From contig PXRQ01000081.1 of the NCBI GenBank assembly GCA_003022005.1, positions 31,583 to 95,582 of the forward strand: a stretch of 64,000 bases of DNA. The letters are read 5' to 3'. The stretch's first letter is position 1; the number at the start of each line of letters is the position of its first letter. The position numbers and the translations under genes were made by a program. Shown piece after piece: positions 8,938-18,287 of the stretch. This stretch comes from Halobacteriales archaeon QS_5_70_15. GTDB lineage: Archaea > Halobacteriota > Halobacteria > Halobacteriales > Haloarculaceae. The notes beneath the pieces are model-generated. The model had not been told where the DNA came from, searched no databases, and saw only the letters and a program-made list of their open reading frames with translations.

Positions 8938-10957
8938 ATCCCCTCCGAGTAGCGCGGTCCCCATGAGCGTTCCCGCCGTGGACCGCCGGTTTACAAGACG
9001 GGGGCGCGAGTAGCTGCCGCCGATGAACGTCGAGTTGCAGTGCTTCGGACCGGTGCGGGAGGCGGTGGGAGCGAAGACCGCGGAGCGCGAACTGGCCGAG
9101 GGGGCGACCGTCGGCGACCTGCTCGCCGAACTGGCCGCCGAGAGTCCCGACCTGGAGGGTCAGCTCCTCGACGGGACGGGCGAGGTGGACGAGAGTATCA
9201 ACGTGACCGTCGAGGGACGGAACGTCCGCCAGCTGGACGGCGCCGGGACGACGCTTACGGAGGGCGACGTCGTGCGTATCGCGCCGCCTGTCGTCGGCGA
9301 CCGCGTGGTCCTCGACCCTCGAGTCAGGGACGGTCCCGTCGTCGTTCCACCCGCGGAGCTCGTAGTACTCGTCGAGCGCGGCCTCGAAGTCCGGGAGCTC
9401 GTACGGCAGCCGGTCGTCCGAGCGGTCCATCCCCCGCTGGTTGTTGAAGTGCCGCTCGAGTTCGATCACGCGGGCGCCGATCTCGAGGAAGTCGTCGTAG
9501 TCGCAGTCGAACAGGGCTTCGAGCACCCCCTCGGTGACGTAGTCGTCCTCGCCGAAGGCACAGATGATGGCCGAGTCGCGGACCGCGGCCCTGTTCTCGC
9601 GGTCGAGCACGACGGCGGGCTTGCCCTCGAGGCCGACCGGGTCGATCTCGCCGTCGTACTCCACGCGGAGCGTCGTGGAGTACATGTGGTCCGCGCCGCG
9701 GTTGGCGACGGCGTAGCTGAACCCCTGTCCGTTGATCGCCCGGCCGTCGTGGGCGGCGAACTCGAGCCCCTTCACGCTCCAGTTCTCGACGCCGAGCTCA
9801 CCGTGACAGCGGGCGACGCCCTCGGCGAGCAGGTCGCCGACGCCCTCCCGGTGGGCGATCTTCTCGACCGTCTCGTGGATCAGGTCGGCGTTGCCGAACT
9901 CGTCCTCGGACATCAGGTAGGCGGCGACCGTGTCGCCCGCCGAGATGGTGTCCAGCCCGAGCCGGTCGCACAGCTCGTTGGACTTCATCACGTCGACCAC
10001 GTCGTCGACCCCGCAGTTCGACCCGAACGACATGACCGTCTCGAACTCCGGCCCCTCCGTCTCGAGGCCCGTCGCCTCGTCGCGGGTCGGGAGCTTGCAC
10101 GCGAACGCGCACTGCGAGCAGGCGGCCTTCTTGTACTTCTTCGACTCGACGGCGTCGCCGTCGATGCCGTCGACCCCCTCGAACTCCATCTCCGAGAAGT
10201 ATCTGGTGGGCAGGGAGAAGTTGTCGTTGATGAACGCCGTGCCCGCGGTGGTCCCCTGGCGTTTCATCATGTCGTCGGCCGTGGCCGCGTGCCGGTGGAG
10301 CTCCATCTGGGTCTCCTGGGGGATGTCGACCTCGGGCGGGGAGTCGCCGTGGAACGTGACGGCCTTGACGTTCTTCGACCCCAGTACCGCGCCCAGCCCG
10401 CCCCGGCCGAACGCCCGGTTCTCGTAGGTCATGATGCAGGCGAACCGGACGAGGTTCTCGCCGGCCGGGCCGATACAGGCGATGTGCTCGGCCTCGAGCC
10501 CGTGGTTCTCGGTCATGTAGTCGGTGACCTCGGGCACCTCGGCGCCCTCGAGTTCGGGGACGGCCTCGAACTCGACGCCCTCGTCGGTGACGTGGACGGC
10601 CAGCAGTTCGTCGCTCGCGCCGGTGATCTCGACTGCGCTGTAGCCCGCGTCGACGAAGTTCCGGGACATGTACCCCCCGGCGTTGGCCGACAGCAGCCCG
10701 TCGGTCAGCGGCGACAGCCCCGTCGCGTTCATCCGCCCCGTGAAGCTCGTGGTCGACATCTGGAGCGGGCCCGTCGAGAGGTAGACGGCGTTCTCCGCGC
10801 CGAACGGGTCGGCGTCGAACGGGATCCGGTCGTGTGCGAGCTTCGTCGCCAGCCCGCGCCCGCCGACGAACGCTCGCTGCTCGTCCTCGATGTCCACGTC
10901 GGTCGCCTCGCGCTCGCCGACGTCGACGCTCAGTAACGGCCCCTTCGCGTGTAGCAT
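8843..10957 (-). CDS. Aldehyde ferredoxin oxidoreductase (tungstopterin enzyme)
   Basis: An AOR-family enzyme that oxidises aldehydes to acids with ferredoxin, using a bis-tungstopterin and one [4Fe-4S] cluster. The start MLHAKGPLLSVDVG at 10957 is family-typical (an in-frame ATG at 10981 is less so), with a TTTTTATG box upstream. Cluster ligands CSQCAFAC (about residues 275-282) and a later Cys in DSAIICAFGED are present, as are pterin-binding segments FGRGGLGAVLGSKN and GFSYAVANRGADH. Family sequence ends with YYELRGWNDDGTVP near 9330. From there to the stop at 8843 the frame is only the reverse of the MoaD gene, so its own stop seems lost. It could oxidise glyceraldehyde or glycolaldehyde from aldolase cleavage. 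Confidence 0.88.
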   Translation of the reverse strand: MLHAKGPLLSVDVGEREATDVDIEDEQRAFVGGRGLATKLAHDRIPFDADPFGAENAVYLSTGPLQMSTTSFTGRMNATGLSPLTDGLLSANAGGYMSRNFVDAGYSAVEITGASDELLAVHVTDEGVEFEAVPELEGAEVPEVTDYMTENHGLEAEHIACIGPAGENLVRFACIMTYENRAFGRGGLGAVLGSKNVKAVTFHGDSPPEVDIPQETQMELHRHAATADDMMKRQGTTAGTAFINDNFSLPTRYFSEMEFEGVDGIDGDAVESKKYKKAACSQCAFACKLPTRDEATGLETEGPEFETVMSFGSNCGVDDVVDVMKSNELCDRLGLDTISAGDTVAAYLMSEDEFGNADLIHETVEKIAHREGVGDLLAEGVARCHGELGVENWSVKGLEFAAHDGRAINGQGFSYAVANRGADHMYSTTLRVEYDGEIDPVGLEGKPAVVLDRENRAAVRDSAIICAFGEDDYVTEGVLEALFDCDYDDFLEIGARVIELERHFNNQRGMDRSDDRLPYELPDFEAALDEYYELRGWNDDGTVPDSRVEDHAVADDRRRDTHDVALRKRRPGAVQLADVPSLDGHVDTLVHLARPVEELTLQVGTLGGQFGEQVADGRPLGQFALRGLRSHRLPHRSEALQLDVHRRQLLAPPSCKPAVHGGNAHGDRATRRGYASRTPVLRRGPPVGRRVVCRARTGRRGDGG
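9023..9298 (+). CDS. MoaD-like protein whose stop codon is lost
   Basis: Ninety-two codons form a complete MoaD fold: MNVELQCFGPVREAVGAK, GATVGDLLAELAAE, EGDVVRIAPPVVG. Family members normally end GG and stop. Here the sequence goes from VVG straight into Asp and an open frame that continues to 10936 as the mirror image of the oxidoreductase on the other strand. That continuation is not protein-like. I read this as a small deletion at the convergent junction that removed the final Gly and stop. The partner is presumably the AOR tungstopterin enzyme. Confidence 0.7.
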
Positions 10958-11180
10958 GTCACTCGGGTATGCGTGAGCCACTCATAAAAAGTGCTCCCCA
11001 CCGGAACCGCCGGTCGTTTACCTGCGCGAACAGGCGCGCCGAGTGACAGACCCGCCGGGGACACGGAGGGATGGACTGTCGTTCGCTCGGATACCACGTC
11101 CGTCACCGGGAGGGATAAGGCTCGCGAGCGAGAGGGTTCCGACGAGAGATGACCGCGCCGGACGCCGTCCCGTCCCGTCG

Positions 11181-12335
11181 ATGACGCTCGCACAGGCCGT
11201 GTTCGAGCGAGCGGTCCGCCGCCTCGACGGGGACGCGACCCGCGAGTTCGTCGCCGACCTGCTCGCCGCGCGGGGCTACCGGACGACCGTCGAGGACGGG
11301 GTGGTGACCGCCGCGGCCGATTCGGGGAGGTCGATGCGGCTGCTCGTGGTCGGGGGGCTCCGCGACGCGATAGTCGCCCGACGCGACACCACGCCCGGCA
11401 CCGTCCTGACGGTCGGCGGTGCCCTGGCCGAGGCGCTGGGTCCGGCCGTCGTCCGTCGGACGTCCGGGGGGGCGAACCGGCCGACCGTCCTCGGCGTGGA
11501 GACGCTGTACCAGTGGTTCGCCTACGCCGTCGACGCCGAGGCGCGGGCGACTCTCGAGGCCCAGTATCTCGGCGCGACGGAGCTCTCGGCGTTCGAGCGG
11601 GCCCGTACGGGCTTCGCGGACGCGGTGGAGGACGCGGCCGAGCGACTCGTGCGCCTTCCGGTTCCGACCCGTGTGACGGTGGCGGTCGTGCTGCTCGCGC
11701 TGCTCGCGCTCGTGGCCGTCACGACCGCCGGCCCGCTCGTTCCCTTCGGGTCGTCCTCGTCGGCCGGTGCGGACCCGGGTGACGAGGACGCCGCGACGCC
11801 GCCCGCGGTCACCTCGGTCCCGGTGACAGTCACGCCCGCCCACACGCCGACCCCGTCCGGCCCCCCGCTTCCGGACGCGTGCCCTCCGGCACCGACCGGG
11901 GCCCACCCGTCGTCGCTCCGCCCGGCCGTGCGACAGACGGCCACCGCGGGCGGGCTCGACGGCTGGGGGGTCCTGCTCACCCGGAACCTCTCGGAGCACG
12001 AGTTCGACCCGAACGACCAGCGGGCGGGACTCGTCCCGGAGATCCGCCACGTCGCCGTGTTCGAGCGACCGGGCGGTGCGCAGTACCGGCTCGGAGTCGA
12101 TCGGTGGGCGTCGCCCGCGAGGGCCGCTGAATCCGTGGCTCGTGGCGGGCCCTGGGGGCTCGGCGTCCTGTGGGGGGCCTACACCGCCCGGGTCGAGTGG
12201 GACGACGGGGACACCGGGGACGCTGCGGCCGCCCGGCAGCTCCTCGCGGCCGTCACCACGCCCGACGGTACGCGACTGGGCAGCGCCTGCGTCTCCGAGA
12301 TCGACTCCGGACCGGCCGCGACAGCGACGCCCTGA
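11181..12335 (+). CDS. Haloarchaeal membrane protein of unknown function
   Basis: A 384-residue protein I cannot assign. The N-terminal 130 residues are soluble and begin MTLAQAVFERAVRRLDGD, with a segment FVADLLAARGYRTTVEDG resembling the start of restriction-endonuclease-like folds in haloarchaeal proteins. One hydrophobic segment (about residues 168-190, AVVLLALLALVAVTTAG) is followed by a Ser/Thr/Pro-rich linker and a C-terminal domain with DGWGVLLTRNLSEHEFDP and QYRLGVDRWASP. The C-terminal half is probably outside the membrane. There is no obvious tie to sugar catabolism. It lies between divergent AOR and the LarA-like gene. Confidence 0.7.
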   Translation: MTLAQAVFERAVRRLDGDATREFVADLLAARGYRTTVEDGVVTAAADSGRSMRLLVVGGLRDAIVARRDTTPGTVLTVGGALAEALGPAVVRRTSGGANRPTVLGVETLYQWFAYAVDAEARATLEAQYLGATELSAFERARTGFADAVEDAAERLVRLPVPTRVTVAVVLLALLALVAVTTAGPLVPFGSSSSAGADPGDEDAATPPAVTSVPVTVTPAHTPTPSGPPLPDACPPAPTGAHPSSLRPAVRQTATAGGLDGWGVLLTRNLSEHEFDPNDQRAGLVPEIRHVAVFERPGGAQYRLGVDRWASPARAAESVARGGPWGLGVLWGAYTARVEWDDGDTGDAAAARQLLAAVTTPDGTRLGSACVSEIDSGPAATATP

Positions 12336-12411
12336 CCGCACGCCGGAACGGACGGCCGGGAACGACGAGCCGCCAACGACGGTCCGAAAGGAGCTCGCTA
12401 GTTCCCGAGGA

Positions 12412-13707
12412 CTAGACCAGGTCTCCGTCCTCGAACCCGAGCGGCTCGGGGGACCCGACCGAGACGTCCGAATGCTCCCGGAGTTCCTCGGCGACGGGCT
12501 CGGAGACGTGGAACCGGTCCAGGTCGAGCGTGTTCCGGATGCGGGCGATCCGCATGTCGACGGGGTCGACCACGCCGCAGGCCGAGTATGCGGCGACGAA
12601 CGCGAGCCGGTCGGTCGGGAGGATCACCGGGATGCGCGCGCGGACCGGCTCCCCGGAGGTGATGACGTTGACGTAGGTGTCGCTCAGATCCAGGTCCTCG
12701 ACGAGCTGCTGGTGGGTGTAGTCCGCGAGCCCCATCCCGATGGCGTTGCCGTGCGACCCCTCGGTGACCGACCGGACGTAGATCCGGGTGTAGTCGGGGG
12801 AATCCGGCTCGGGCTCGCCGTCGACGAGCATCCGCCCGACGACGTTCGTGTCCATCCCGGTCCCGCTGATCTCCTTGCCGAGTTCGTCGACGACCAGCAG
12901 GTCGAGGTCCGCGACGGGGAGCGTGCCGAGCAGGTCTCGCGAACGCTCGAGCAGTTCCGGTTCCCGGTCGAGTATCTCGCCCACGTCGAGCCCTTCGATG
13001 GCGGCCGCCCGCTCGTCGGCGTTCTCGAGGAGCGCAACCCCCCCGACGATCGGCGTCCCCTCGAACAGGATGCGGGCGCGCTCGCACAACACGTCCGAGA
13101 AGGTGCCCGCGAGCGCCGCCTTGTGGGTGGCCTCCGCGCCGCGCTGTTTCCCCAGGCCGACGACCGCCATCTTGCAGAGCCCGCTCTCGATGTTCCCGGA
13201 GAAGTCCGTGTGTGGCTTGACCCGGTTCGCCAGCAGGACGGCGTCCGTCTCGAGCGCGTCGCGGGCGGCGTAGACCGGTCGGCCGTCGCCGTCCGCGGCG
13301 ACCCGCTCGACCGCCATCGAGGAGACGATCTCACAGCCCATCGACTCCTCGGTGAACCCGAGCGAGGCGAGGGCCTCGACCTGACCCTCGGCGGTCGCCC
13401 CGCCGTGGCTCCCCATCGCCGGGATCACGAACGGCTCCAGCCCCCGGGACCGGAGTTCGTCGACGGCCGTCCGGACGACGGTCGGCATGTCGTGGACGCC
13501 GCGGCTACCGACCGTGATCCCGACGCGGGCGCCCGCCGGGAGGTCCCCGAGTCCGTCGATGGCCGATAGCGCCTCGACCGTCGCCCGCTCGACGTCCTCG
13601 ACGGCCGGCTGGTCGCGGTCGTAGCGCACGGGCGCGAACCGCGGGAGGTCCTCGACGGACACCTCGTTCGTGGCGTCCAGCGCCGCCGGGTCCGGGGGCT
13701 CTATCAT
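12412..13707 (-). CDS. LarA-like (lactate racemase domain, DUF2088) protein
   Basis: A 431-residue member of the LarA nickel-pincer racemase/epimerase superfamily. Members racemise or epimerise alpha-hydroxy acids. Seen: VGSRGVHDMP in the N-terminal domain, IPAMGSHGGATAEGQ with the conserved His, and ANRVKPHTDFSGN followed by SGLCKMAVVGLGKQRGA, which would hold the catalytic His and cofactor-binding Lys. The ATG at 13707 (MIEPPDP) fits the family. A paralogue lies at 25595. In this island it could epimerise an aldonate or hydroxy acid ahead of an MR/MLE dehydratase. No larB/larC/larE cofactor genes are in the window. Confidence 0.85.
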   Translation of the reverse strand: MIEPPDPAALDATNEVSVEDLPRFAPVRYDRDQPAVEDVERATVEALSAIDGLGDLPAGARVGITVGSRGVHDMPTVVRTAVDELRSRGLEPFVIPAMGSHGGATAEGQVEALASLGFTEESMGCEIVSSMAVERVAADGDGRPVYAARDALETDAVLLANRVKPHTDFSGNIESGLCKMAVVGLGKQRGAEATHKAALAGTFSDVLCERARILFEGTPIVGGVALLENADERAAAIEGLDVGEILDREPELLERSRDLLGTLPVADLDLLVVDELGKEISGTGMDTNVVGRMLVDGEPEPDSPDYTRIYVRSVTEGSHGNAIGMGLADYTHQQLVEDLDLSDTYVNVITSGEPVRARIPVILPTDRLAFVAAYSACGVVDPVDMRIARIRNTLDLDRFHVSEPVAEELREHSDVSVGSPEPLGFEDGDLV

Positions 13708-13962
13708 GGGCCGGGGTCGACGGCGTGGCGTCAAGGTCTTTGCGCCGGTCCACCCGCCGAGGCCCTCGGCGCCGTGTCCCGCGGCCCGCGACTCCCCCGA
13801 CCTGAACGGCGGCGTCGCCAGCGGGGCGACCGTACGGCGTCACACCGTCCGAGATGCGCCCCGAACGATACCGCCACCGCGGGGTGGCGACGACGCTCGA
13901 GGGGGCAGACGGAGCCGGTCCGGGACAGGGCTATGGGAGCCGGCGCTCTCGGTCCGGTCGCT

Positions 13963-15129
13963 ATGGAGATAACGGACGTCCGGGCGGTGCCGCTGTCCGA
14001 CTCGGTGCCGGAGGAGAAGCGCCACCGAACCGACCTGGGAACCAAGGTGAAGACGGACGCGACGCTCGTCCTCGTCGAAACCGACACCGAGCACACGGGG
14101 ATCGGCGCCGCGCTCGGGCACCTCCCGACCATCGAGTCCATCGTCGAGGGATCGCTCGCGTCCGCGCTCGTCGGCGAGAACCCCACGTGCACGGGACGAC
14201 TGTGGGAGAAACTCTACAACGGCTCGCGGCCGAGCCGTCGCTGGAGCGGGGCTACTCCCAGCCCCGGTGTGACCGCCGGGGGTACACGCTCGAGGCGATC
14301 TCGGGCGTGGACACCGCGCTCTGGGAGCTCACCGGAAAGGCGCTCGGCCAGCCGGTCTACAGGCTCCTGGGGGCGGTCCGGGACGACGCCCGGGGCTACG
14401 CCAGCGGCGGATGGGCGCCGGTCGACGGGACCGCCGAGGAGCTCGGGGGGGTACGTCGGGAAGGGCTTCGACGCCGTGAAGGTGCGCGCGGTCGGGCGCG
14501 AGGAGTTCTCGGTCGAGAACACCCTCGAGCGGGTCGAGGCCGCACGCGAGGCGATCGGGGACGACGTCGACCTGATGGTCGACGTTCACGGCTCGTTCGA
14601 CGTCCCCACCGCCATCAAGCTCGCCCGCCGGCTCGAGGAGTACGACGTCTCCTGGTTCGAGGAGCCGGTCTCGGCCGACGACCATCCCGGGCTCGCCGAG
14701 GTCCGGAGTGCGTCCGAGATCCCCATCGCGGCCGGCGAGAGCGAGTTCACCCGCTTCGACTTCCGGAGCCTGTTCGACCACGGCGCGATAGACGTCGCCC
14801 AGCCGGACGTGGCCCGGTGTGGGGGGATCACCGAGTGCCGCCGGATCGCGGCGATGGCCTCCGCGCGGAACGTCAAGCTCGCCCCATACGCGTGGGGGAA
14901 CGGCGTCCCCTTCGCCGCCAGCATCCACCTCGCGATGTCCGTCCCGAACTATCACGTGCTGGAGGTCGGCCAGGCGTACATGCCGCTGCTGACCGACCTG
15001 TTCGAGGAGGACCTCGGGACCCGCGAGGGACGCGTCCACGCCCCCGACAGGCCGGGACTCGGGTTCACGCTGCGCGAGGACTTCGAGGAACGGTTCGACT
15101 ACGTCGAGGGCCCCGAGTACGAGTTCTGA
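13963..15129 (+). pseudogene. Enolase-superfamily (MR/MLE) enzyme with two compensating frameshifts
   Basis: Starts [14 protein letters not shown] at 13963. After EKLYNGS near 14222 the frame shifts and continues as [15 protein letters not shown] and [15 protein letters not shown]. It returns to the first frame at a run of seven G near 14447-14453 and continues [16 protein letters not shown] to the stop at 15129. Catalytic elements are otherwise present: KVR (K site), [21 protein letters not shown]. With one G fewer in the run and one base more at 14222 the protein would be about 388 residues and normal. It is therefore either a recent pseudogene or an assembly artefact. Confidence 0.82.
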
Positions 15130-15703
15130 GACGCTGACGCGGGATCCCGTGTAGCGGGTGCGGCCAGGCCGGTGCAGCCCGCATAGACAGCCGGGAACGG
15201 AACCACCTGCAAAGCCCTCCCGCGCTACGCTCGGGTGCCTCGCTGCGCTCCTCGCGTCGTTCGCTCCGCTCACTCGGCTGCGGTGCTTGCGTCGGCATCC
15301 TTCACGTAGCGCGCTCGCCCTTTGCGAGTCCGCCAGGGGCACGTCCGACCGGGCGCGTAGCGCCGCGCGAGGGACGAGCGAGCGAAGCGAGGAGTCGGTT
15401 GGGGAGGCGCGTGGCTGTCGCGGTGGCGGTCCTGGTGGATCCGAAGGGCGAGCGCATGGCGGCGAAGCCGCCACGTATCCGGTCGCCGGCGGAGCTGGCG
15501 ACCCCCTCTCGACGAAGGCAGCCGACGTACGCACCGCAACGGAGTGGGGAGCGCAACGAGTTCCCGAGTCGAGACCGCGAGGGCTTTCGAGTCGCTGTCC
15601 GCTGTTCCCGGACCGACGGCCGGGTCGAGCACGACACCGGCTGCCAGCCACTCCTCACCGGGTGCGTACCTTTATCAACGCGCCCGGGACAGAGCGCACC
15701 ACG
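15130..15703. other. Intergenic stretch with the haloarchaeal GGTTGGGGAGGCG-type repeat
   Basis: About 570 bases without a gene I can support. It holds short alternating GCTCGC/GCGAGC blocks (for example 15250-15390) that can pair with each other, and the conserved repeat core at 15394-15439. A CTTTATCA box at 15670-15677 is well placed to drive the MR/MLE gene at 15704. Confidence 0.5.
15394..15439. repeat. Dispersed conserved repeat core, copy 1
   Basis: The core GGTTGGGGAGGCGCGTGGCT followed by GTCGCGGTGGCGGTCCTGG is shared, in the same orientation, with 41436-41480 and 60851-60893. All three are preceded by GAGCGAGC/GCGAAGCGAG-type sequence and lie in gene-free intervals. I recall similar sequence as a common noncoding repeat in haloarchaeal genomes, but its function is not known to me. 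Confidence 0.65.
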
Positions 15704-16927
15704 ATGCGAATCAGCGACGTCTCCGCCCACACGCTCTCCTCGCCGATCGATCCGCCTCAGGAACGCCGGTTCCTGGGCGGCGTTCGAAGGTTACTCAAGC
15801 GCGACGTGGTACTGGTGGTTGTCGAGACGGCCGACGGCGCGCTCGGCTACGCCCCCGCCGGCGCCTCCAGTTCCGCGATGCGGGAGTACTTCGACGACGC
15901 CTCGCACAGCGACTTCGCGGGCCTCCTCGAGGGGGAGGTCGCCCCGCACGTCCTGGGGGAGGAGATCGAGACGGCCGCGGACCTCCACGCGCTGGTCGCT
16001 GCGGCCGACCTCCCCGAGTTCCTCGAATCCCAGGCCGTCGCGCCGCTGGACGTCGCCTTCCACGACCTGCTCGGCAAGGAGCGCGGCTCGCCGGTGTACG
16101 ACCTGCTCGCCGACGGCGGCGAGGCCACGACCGACCTGCCGCTGTACGCCAGCGCCGGGATGTATATGGACCCCGAGGGGTACGCCGAGCAGGCCCGGGC
16201 GATACAGGAGCGCGGCTTCGGCGGGTACAAGTACCGACCCGGGCTCGGGGTCGAAGCGGACCTGCGGACGCTCGAACTGATCCGCGAGGCGGTCGGCCCG
16301 GGGATGGACGTGATGATCGACGCCCACACGTGGTGGAAACTGCGGGAGCACGCCTACGCGTTCGAGGAGGTGGTCGAGCTGGTGAACCGGATGGCGGCGT
16401 ACGATCCCTACTGGCTGGAGGAGCCGGTCGAACCCGCCGACTACGACGCCTACCGGCGGCTGGCCGACGCGGTGGACGTGCCGCTCGCGGGCGGCGAGAG
16501 CGAGGAGACCCCCGCGGGGCTGGTCGCCCTGGCCGGGACCGGCGCGGTGTCGTTCCTCCAGGGGGACGTCCGGCACCACCGCGGGTTCACGGGCTGCTGG
16601 GAGGCGGTCGAGTACTGTGTCGGCCGGGACGTGACGTTCGTCCCCCACCAGTTCGGCACGCAACTGGGACTGGTGGCGAACGCTCACCTCACCGCCGCCG
16701 CACCCGAGGCCGAACTGCTCGAGTATCCCGTCTTCGGCACCGACACCGCGGGTATGTACCCGTTCCCGCTGGCCGAGGAGATACTCGTCGAGGACCTCGA
16801 CGTGGCCGACGGCCGCATGACCGTCCCGGACGGACCGGGGCTGGGGGTCGAAGTCGACCTCGACGTCGTGGAGCGCTACCCTCACCTCGAGGGCCCCTGG
16901 ACCGAGTTCCACTACGAGCAGGGCTGA
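15704..16927 (+). CDS. Enolase-superfamily (MR/MLE) enzyme with KxR motif, intact
   Basis: A 407-residue enzyme. The capping domain opens MRISDVSAHTLSSP. The barrel carries K176-Y-R178 (GGYKYRPG), D206 (MIDAHTWW), E239 (WLEEPVEP) and the Glu of GGESEE. An unusual loop QGDVRHHRGFTGC and VPHQFGTQLGL follow. The KxR site is a third active-site variant among the paralogues here, suggesting a different acid substrate. A TATA-like CTTTATCA is about 30 bases upstream of the ATG. The stop TGA overlaps the first base of the palindromic element at 16927. Confidence 0.87.
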   Translation: MRISDVSAHTLSSPIDPPQERRFLGGVRRLLKRDVVLVVVETADGALGYAPAGASSSAMREYFDDASHSDFAGLLEGEVAPHVLGEEIETAADLHALVAAADLPEFLESQAVAPLDVAFHDLLGKERGSPVYDLLADGGEATTDLPLYASAGMYMDPEGYAEQARAIQERGFGGYKYRPGLGVEADLRTLELIREAVGPGMDVMIDAHTWWKLREHAYAFEEVVELVNRMAAYDPYWLEEPVEPADYDAYRRLADAVDVPLAGGESEETPAGLVALAGTGAVSFLQGDVRHHRGFTGCWEAVEYCVGRDVTFVPHQFGTQLGLVANAHLTAAAPEAELLEYPVFGTDTAGMYPFPLAEEILVEDLDVADGRMTVPDGPGLGVEVDLDVVERYPHLEGPWTEFHYEQG

Positions 16928-17008
16928 TACGGTCGTGCGTAACGATTTACCGTCGATCACCCGGACGGAGGTCGGTTATCGTCGGTAAAAGACTACGCAC
17001 GACCATAT
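16927..17008. repeat. 82-bp palindromic element, family P copy 1
   Basis: The left arm ATACGGTCGTGCGTAACG pairs with the right arm GACTACGCACGACCATAT. Internal arms TTTACCGTCGAT and TATCGTCGGTAAAA extend the pairing to almost the full length. Terminal consensus ATACGGTCGTGCGTAA resembles that of family R (ATACTGTCGGACGTAA). The TGA stop of the upstream gene forms its left edge. It lies between convergent genes, where a hairpin could stop transcription from both sides. Confidence 0.85.
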
Positions 17009-17014
17009 GAGAGG

Positions 17015-18067
17015 TCAGTACTCGGTGATGACCTCGATTCCCCTGGTCTCGTAGTTCGTCATCGCCTCCAGGCGGCCGTTGAGGTCGTCGAGCGAGACCT
17101 CCCGCGTGACCAGTTCACCGGGGTGGATGCGGTCGCGCTCGACCATCCCGAATATCTCGTCGTAGCGGGTGGGCTGCATCCCGTAGGAGCCGATGAACTC
17201 GAGCTCCTTGCGGACCATCTCGTCGGTCGGGAGGGAGACGTAGCCGCCCTCATCCTTGGTCGTGAGGCCGATCTGGACGTGCTGCCCGAAGTGGGCAAGC
17301 GAGGTGACCGAGTTCTGACACGTCTCGGCGATGCCGAGCGCGTCGACGGAGACGTCGGCCCCGCCGTCGGTGACGTCCCGCACCTCCGTCGGCACGTCCT
17401 CGACCTCGCGGGCGTTGACGGTCTCCTCGGCGCCGATGTCCCGGGCCATCTCCAGTTTCTCGTCGTCGAGGTCGACGGCGACCGGGTTGCCGCCGAGCGC
17501 GCTCGCGACGTTGACTGCCGAGAGGCCGATCCCGCCACAGCCGTGGACCGCGACCCAGTCCCCCGCCCCGATGTCGGCCCGGTGGGCCAGCGCGTGGAAC
17601 GAGGTCATGAACCGGCAGCCGAGGCCCGCCATCTCGACCGTCGAGACGTCGTCGGGGAGCAGGCTGACGTTGACGTCGGCCCAGGGAGCGTGTATCTCCT
17701 CGCCGAACGCCCCCGGGACCGAGGGATCGAACCCCAGCGACGGGCCGTTCTCGCAGACGTGCGTGTGGCCGTTCCGGCACCGGGAACAGGTCCCGTCGGC
17801 GATGCGGAACGGGACGACCACCTCGTCGCCCTCGCGGATCGATTCGACCTCGTCGCCGGCCTCGATCACCGTCCCGGCTGGCTCGTGGCCCATGATCTGC
17901 CCGACGAGGTCCATCCCCTCGTAGTCGCCCTGCCAGCCGTGCCAGTCGCTCCGACAGATGCCGCAGGTCTCGACGTCGACCACGACGCCGTGATCGGCCG
18001 CGCTCGGCCGGTCGACGTCCGTAACTTCGAGCGGTTCGCCGTACTCCCGCAGGACTGCTGCTCGCAT
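17015..18067 (-). CDS. Zinc-dependent alcohol/polyol dehydrogenase (MDR family)
   Basis: A 350-residue medium-chain dehydrogenase that would oxidise a sugar, polyol or alcohol with NAD(P). Catalytic zinc ligands are seen in ETCGICRSDW, MGHEPAG and GLGCRFMTSFHAL; the Rossmann motif is GCGGIG. The structural-zinc lobe reads DGTCSRCRNGHTHVC, so the first of the four usual cysteines is Asp, a variation known from some archaeal sugar dehydrogenases. Length is complete. The likely role is the first oxidation step or clearance of an aldehyde product. CTTATG upstream of the start could be a TATA box. Confidence 0.88.
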   Translation of the reverse strand: MRAAVLREYGEPLEVTDVDRPSAADHGVVVDVETCGICRSDWHGWQGDYEGMDLVGQIMGHEPAGTVIEAGDEVESIREGDEVVVPFRIADGTCSRCRNGHTHVCENGPSLGFDPSVPGAFGEEIHAPWADVNVSLLPDDVSTVEMAGLGCRFMTSFHALAHRADIGAGDWVAVHGCGGIGLSAVNVASALGGNPVAVDLDDEKLEMARDIGAEETVNAREVEDVPTEVRDVTDGGADVSVDALGIAETCQNSVTSLAHFGQHVQIGLTTKDEGGYVSLPTDEMVRKELEFIGSYGMQPTRYDEIFGMVERDRIHPGELVTREVSLDDLNGRLEAMTNYETRGIEVITEY

Positions 18068-18287
18068 GTGCTACCAGTTGACGGACAGGAACATAAGCGG
18101 TCGGATGGTCGGGGACCGACGCGGTCCCCGGGGCTCTCCCGCTCTCGCGCCAGGATCGCGACGCCAGGCGGAAAAGGAACGCCTGGCGGAGGACCGAACA
18201 GGCCGGCGCCGCACAGTTCGGTTCCCCACCGTCCCGCTACCGAAGAACTTTGTCGGGCCATGACCGACCGCGGCCCGTGACACTAGA

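Noticed and set aside
9299..10936. Plus-strand continuation of the MoaD frame as a 637-residue protein
   Set aside because: Beyond residue 92 it is only the complement of the aldehyde oxidoreductase and shows no protein family features; explained by loss of the MoaD stop codon.
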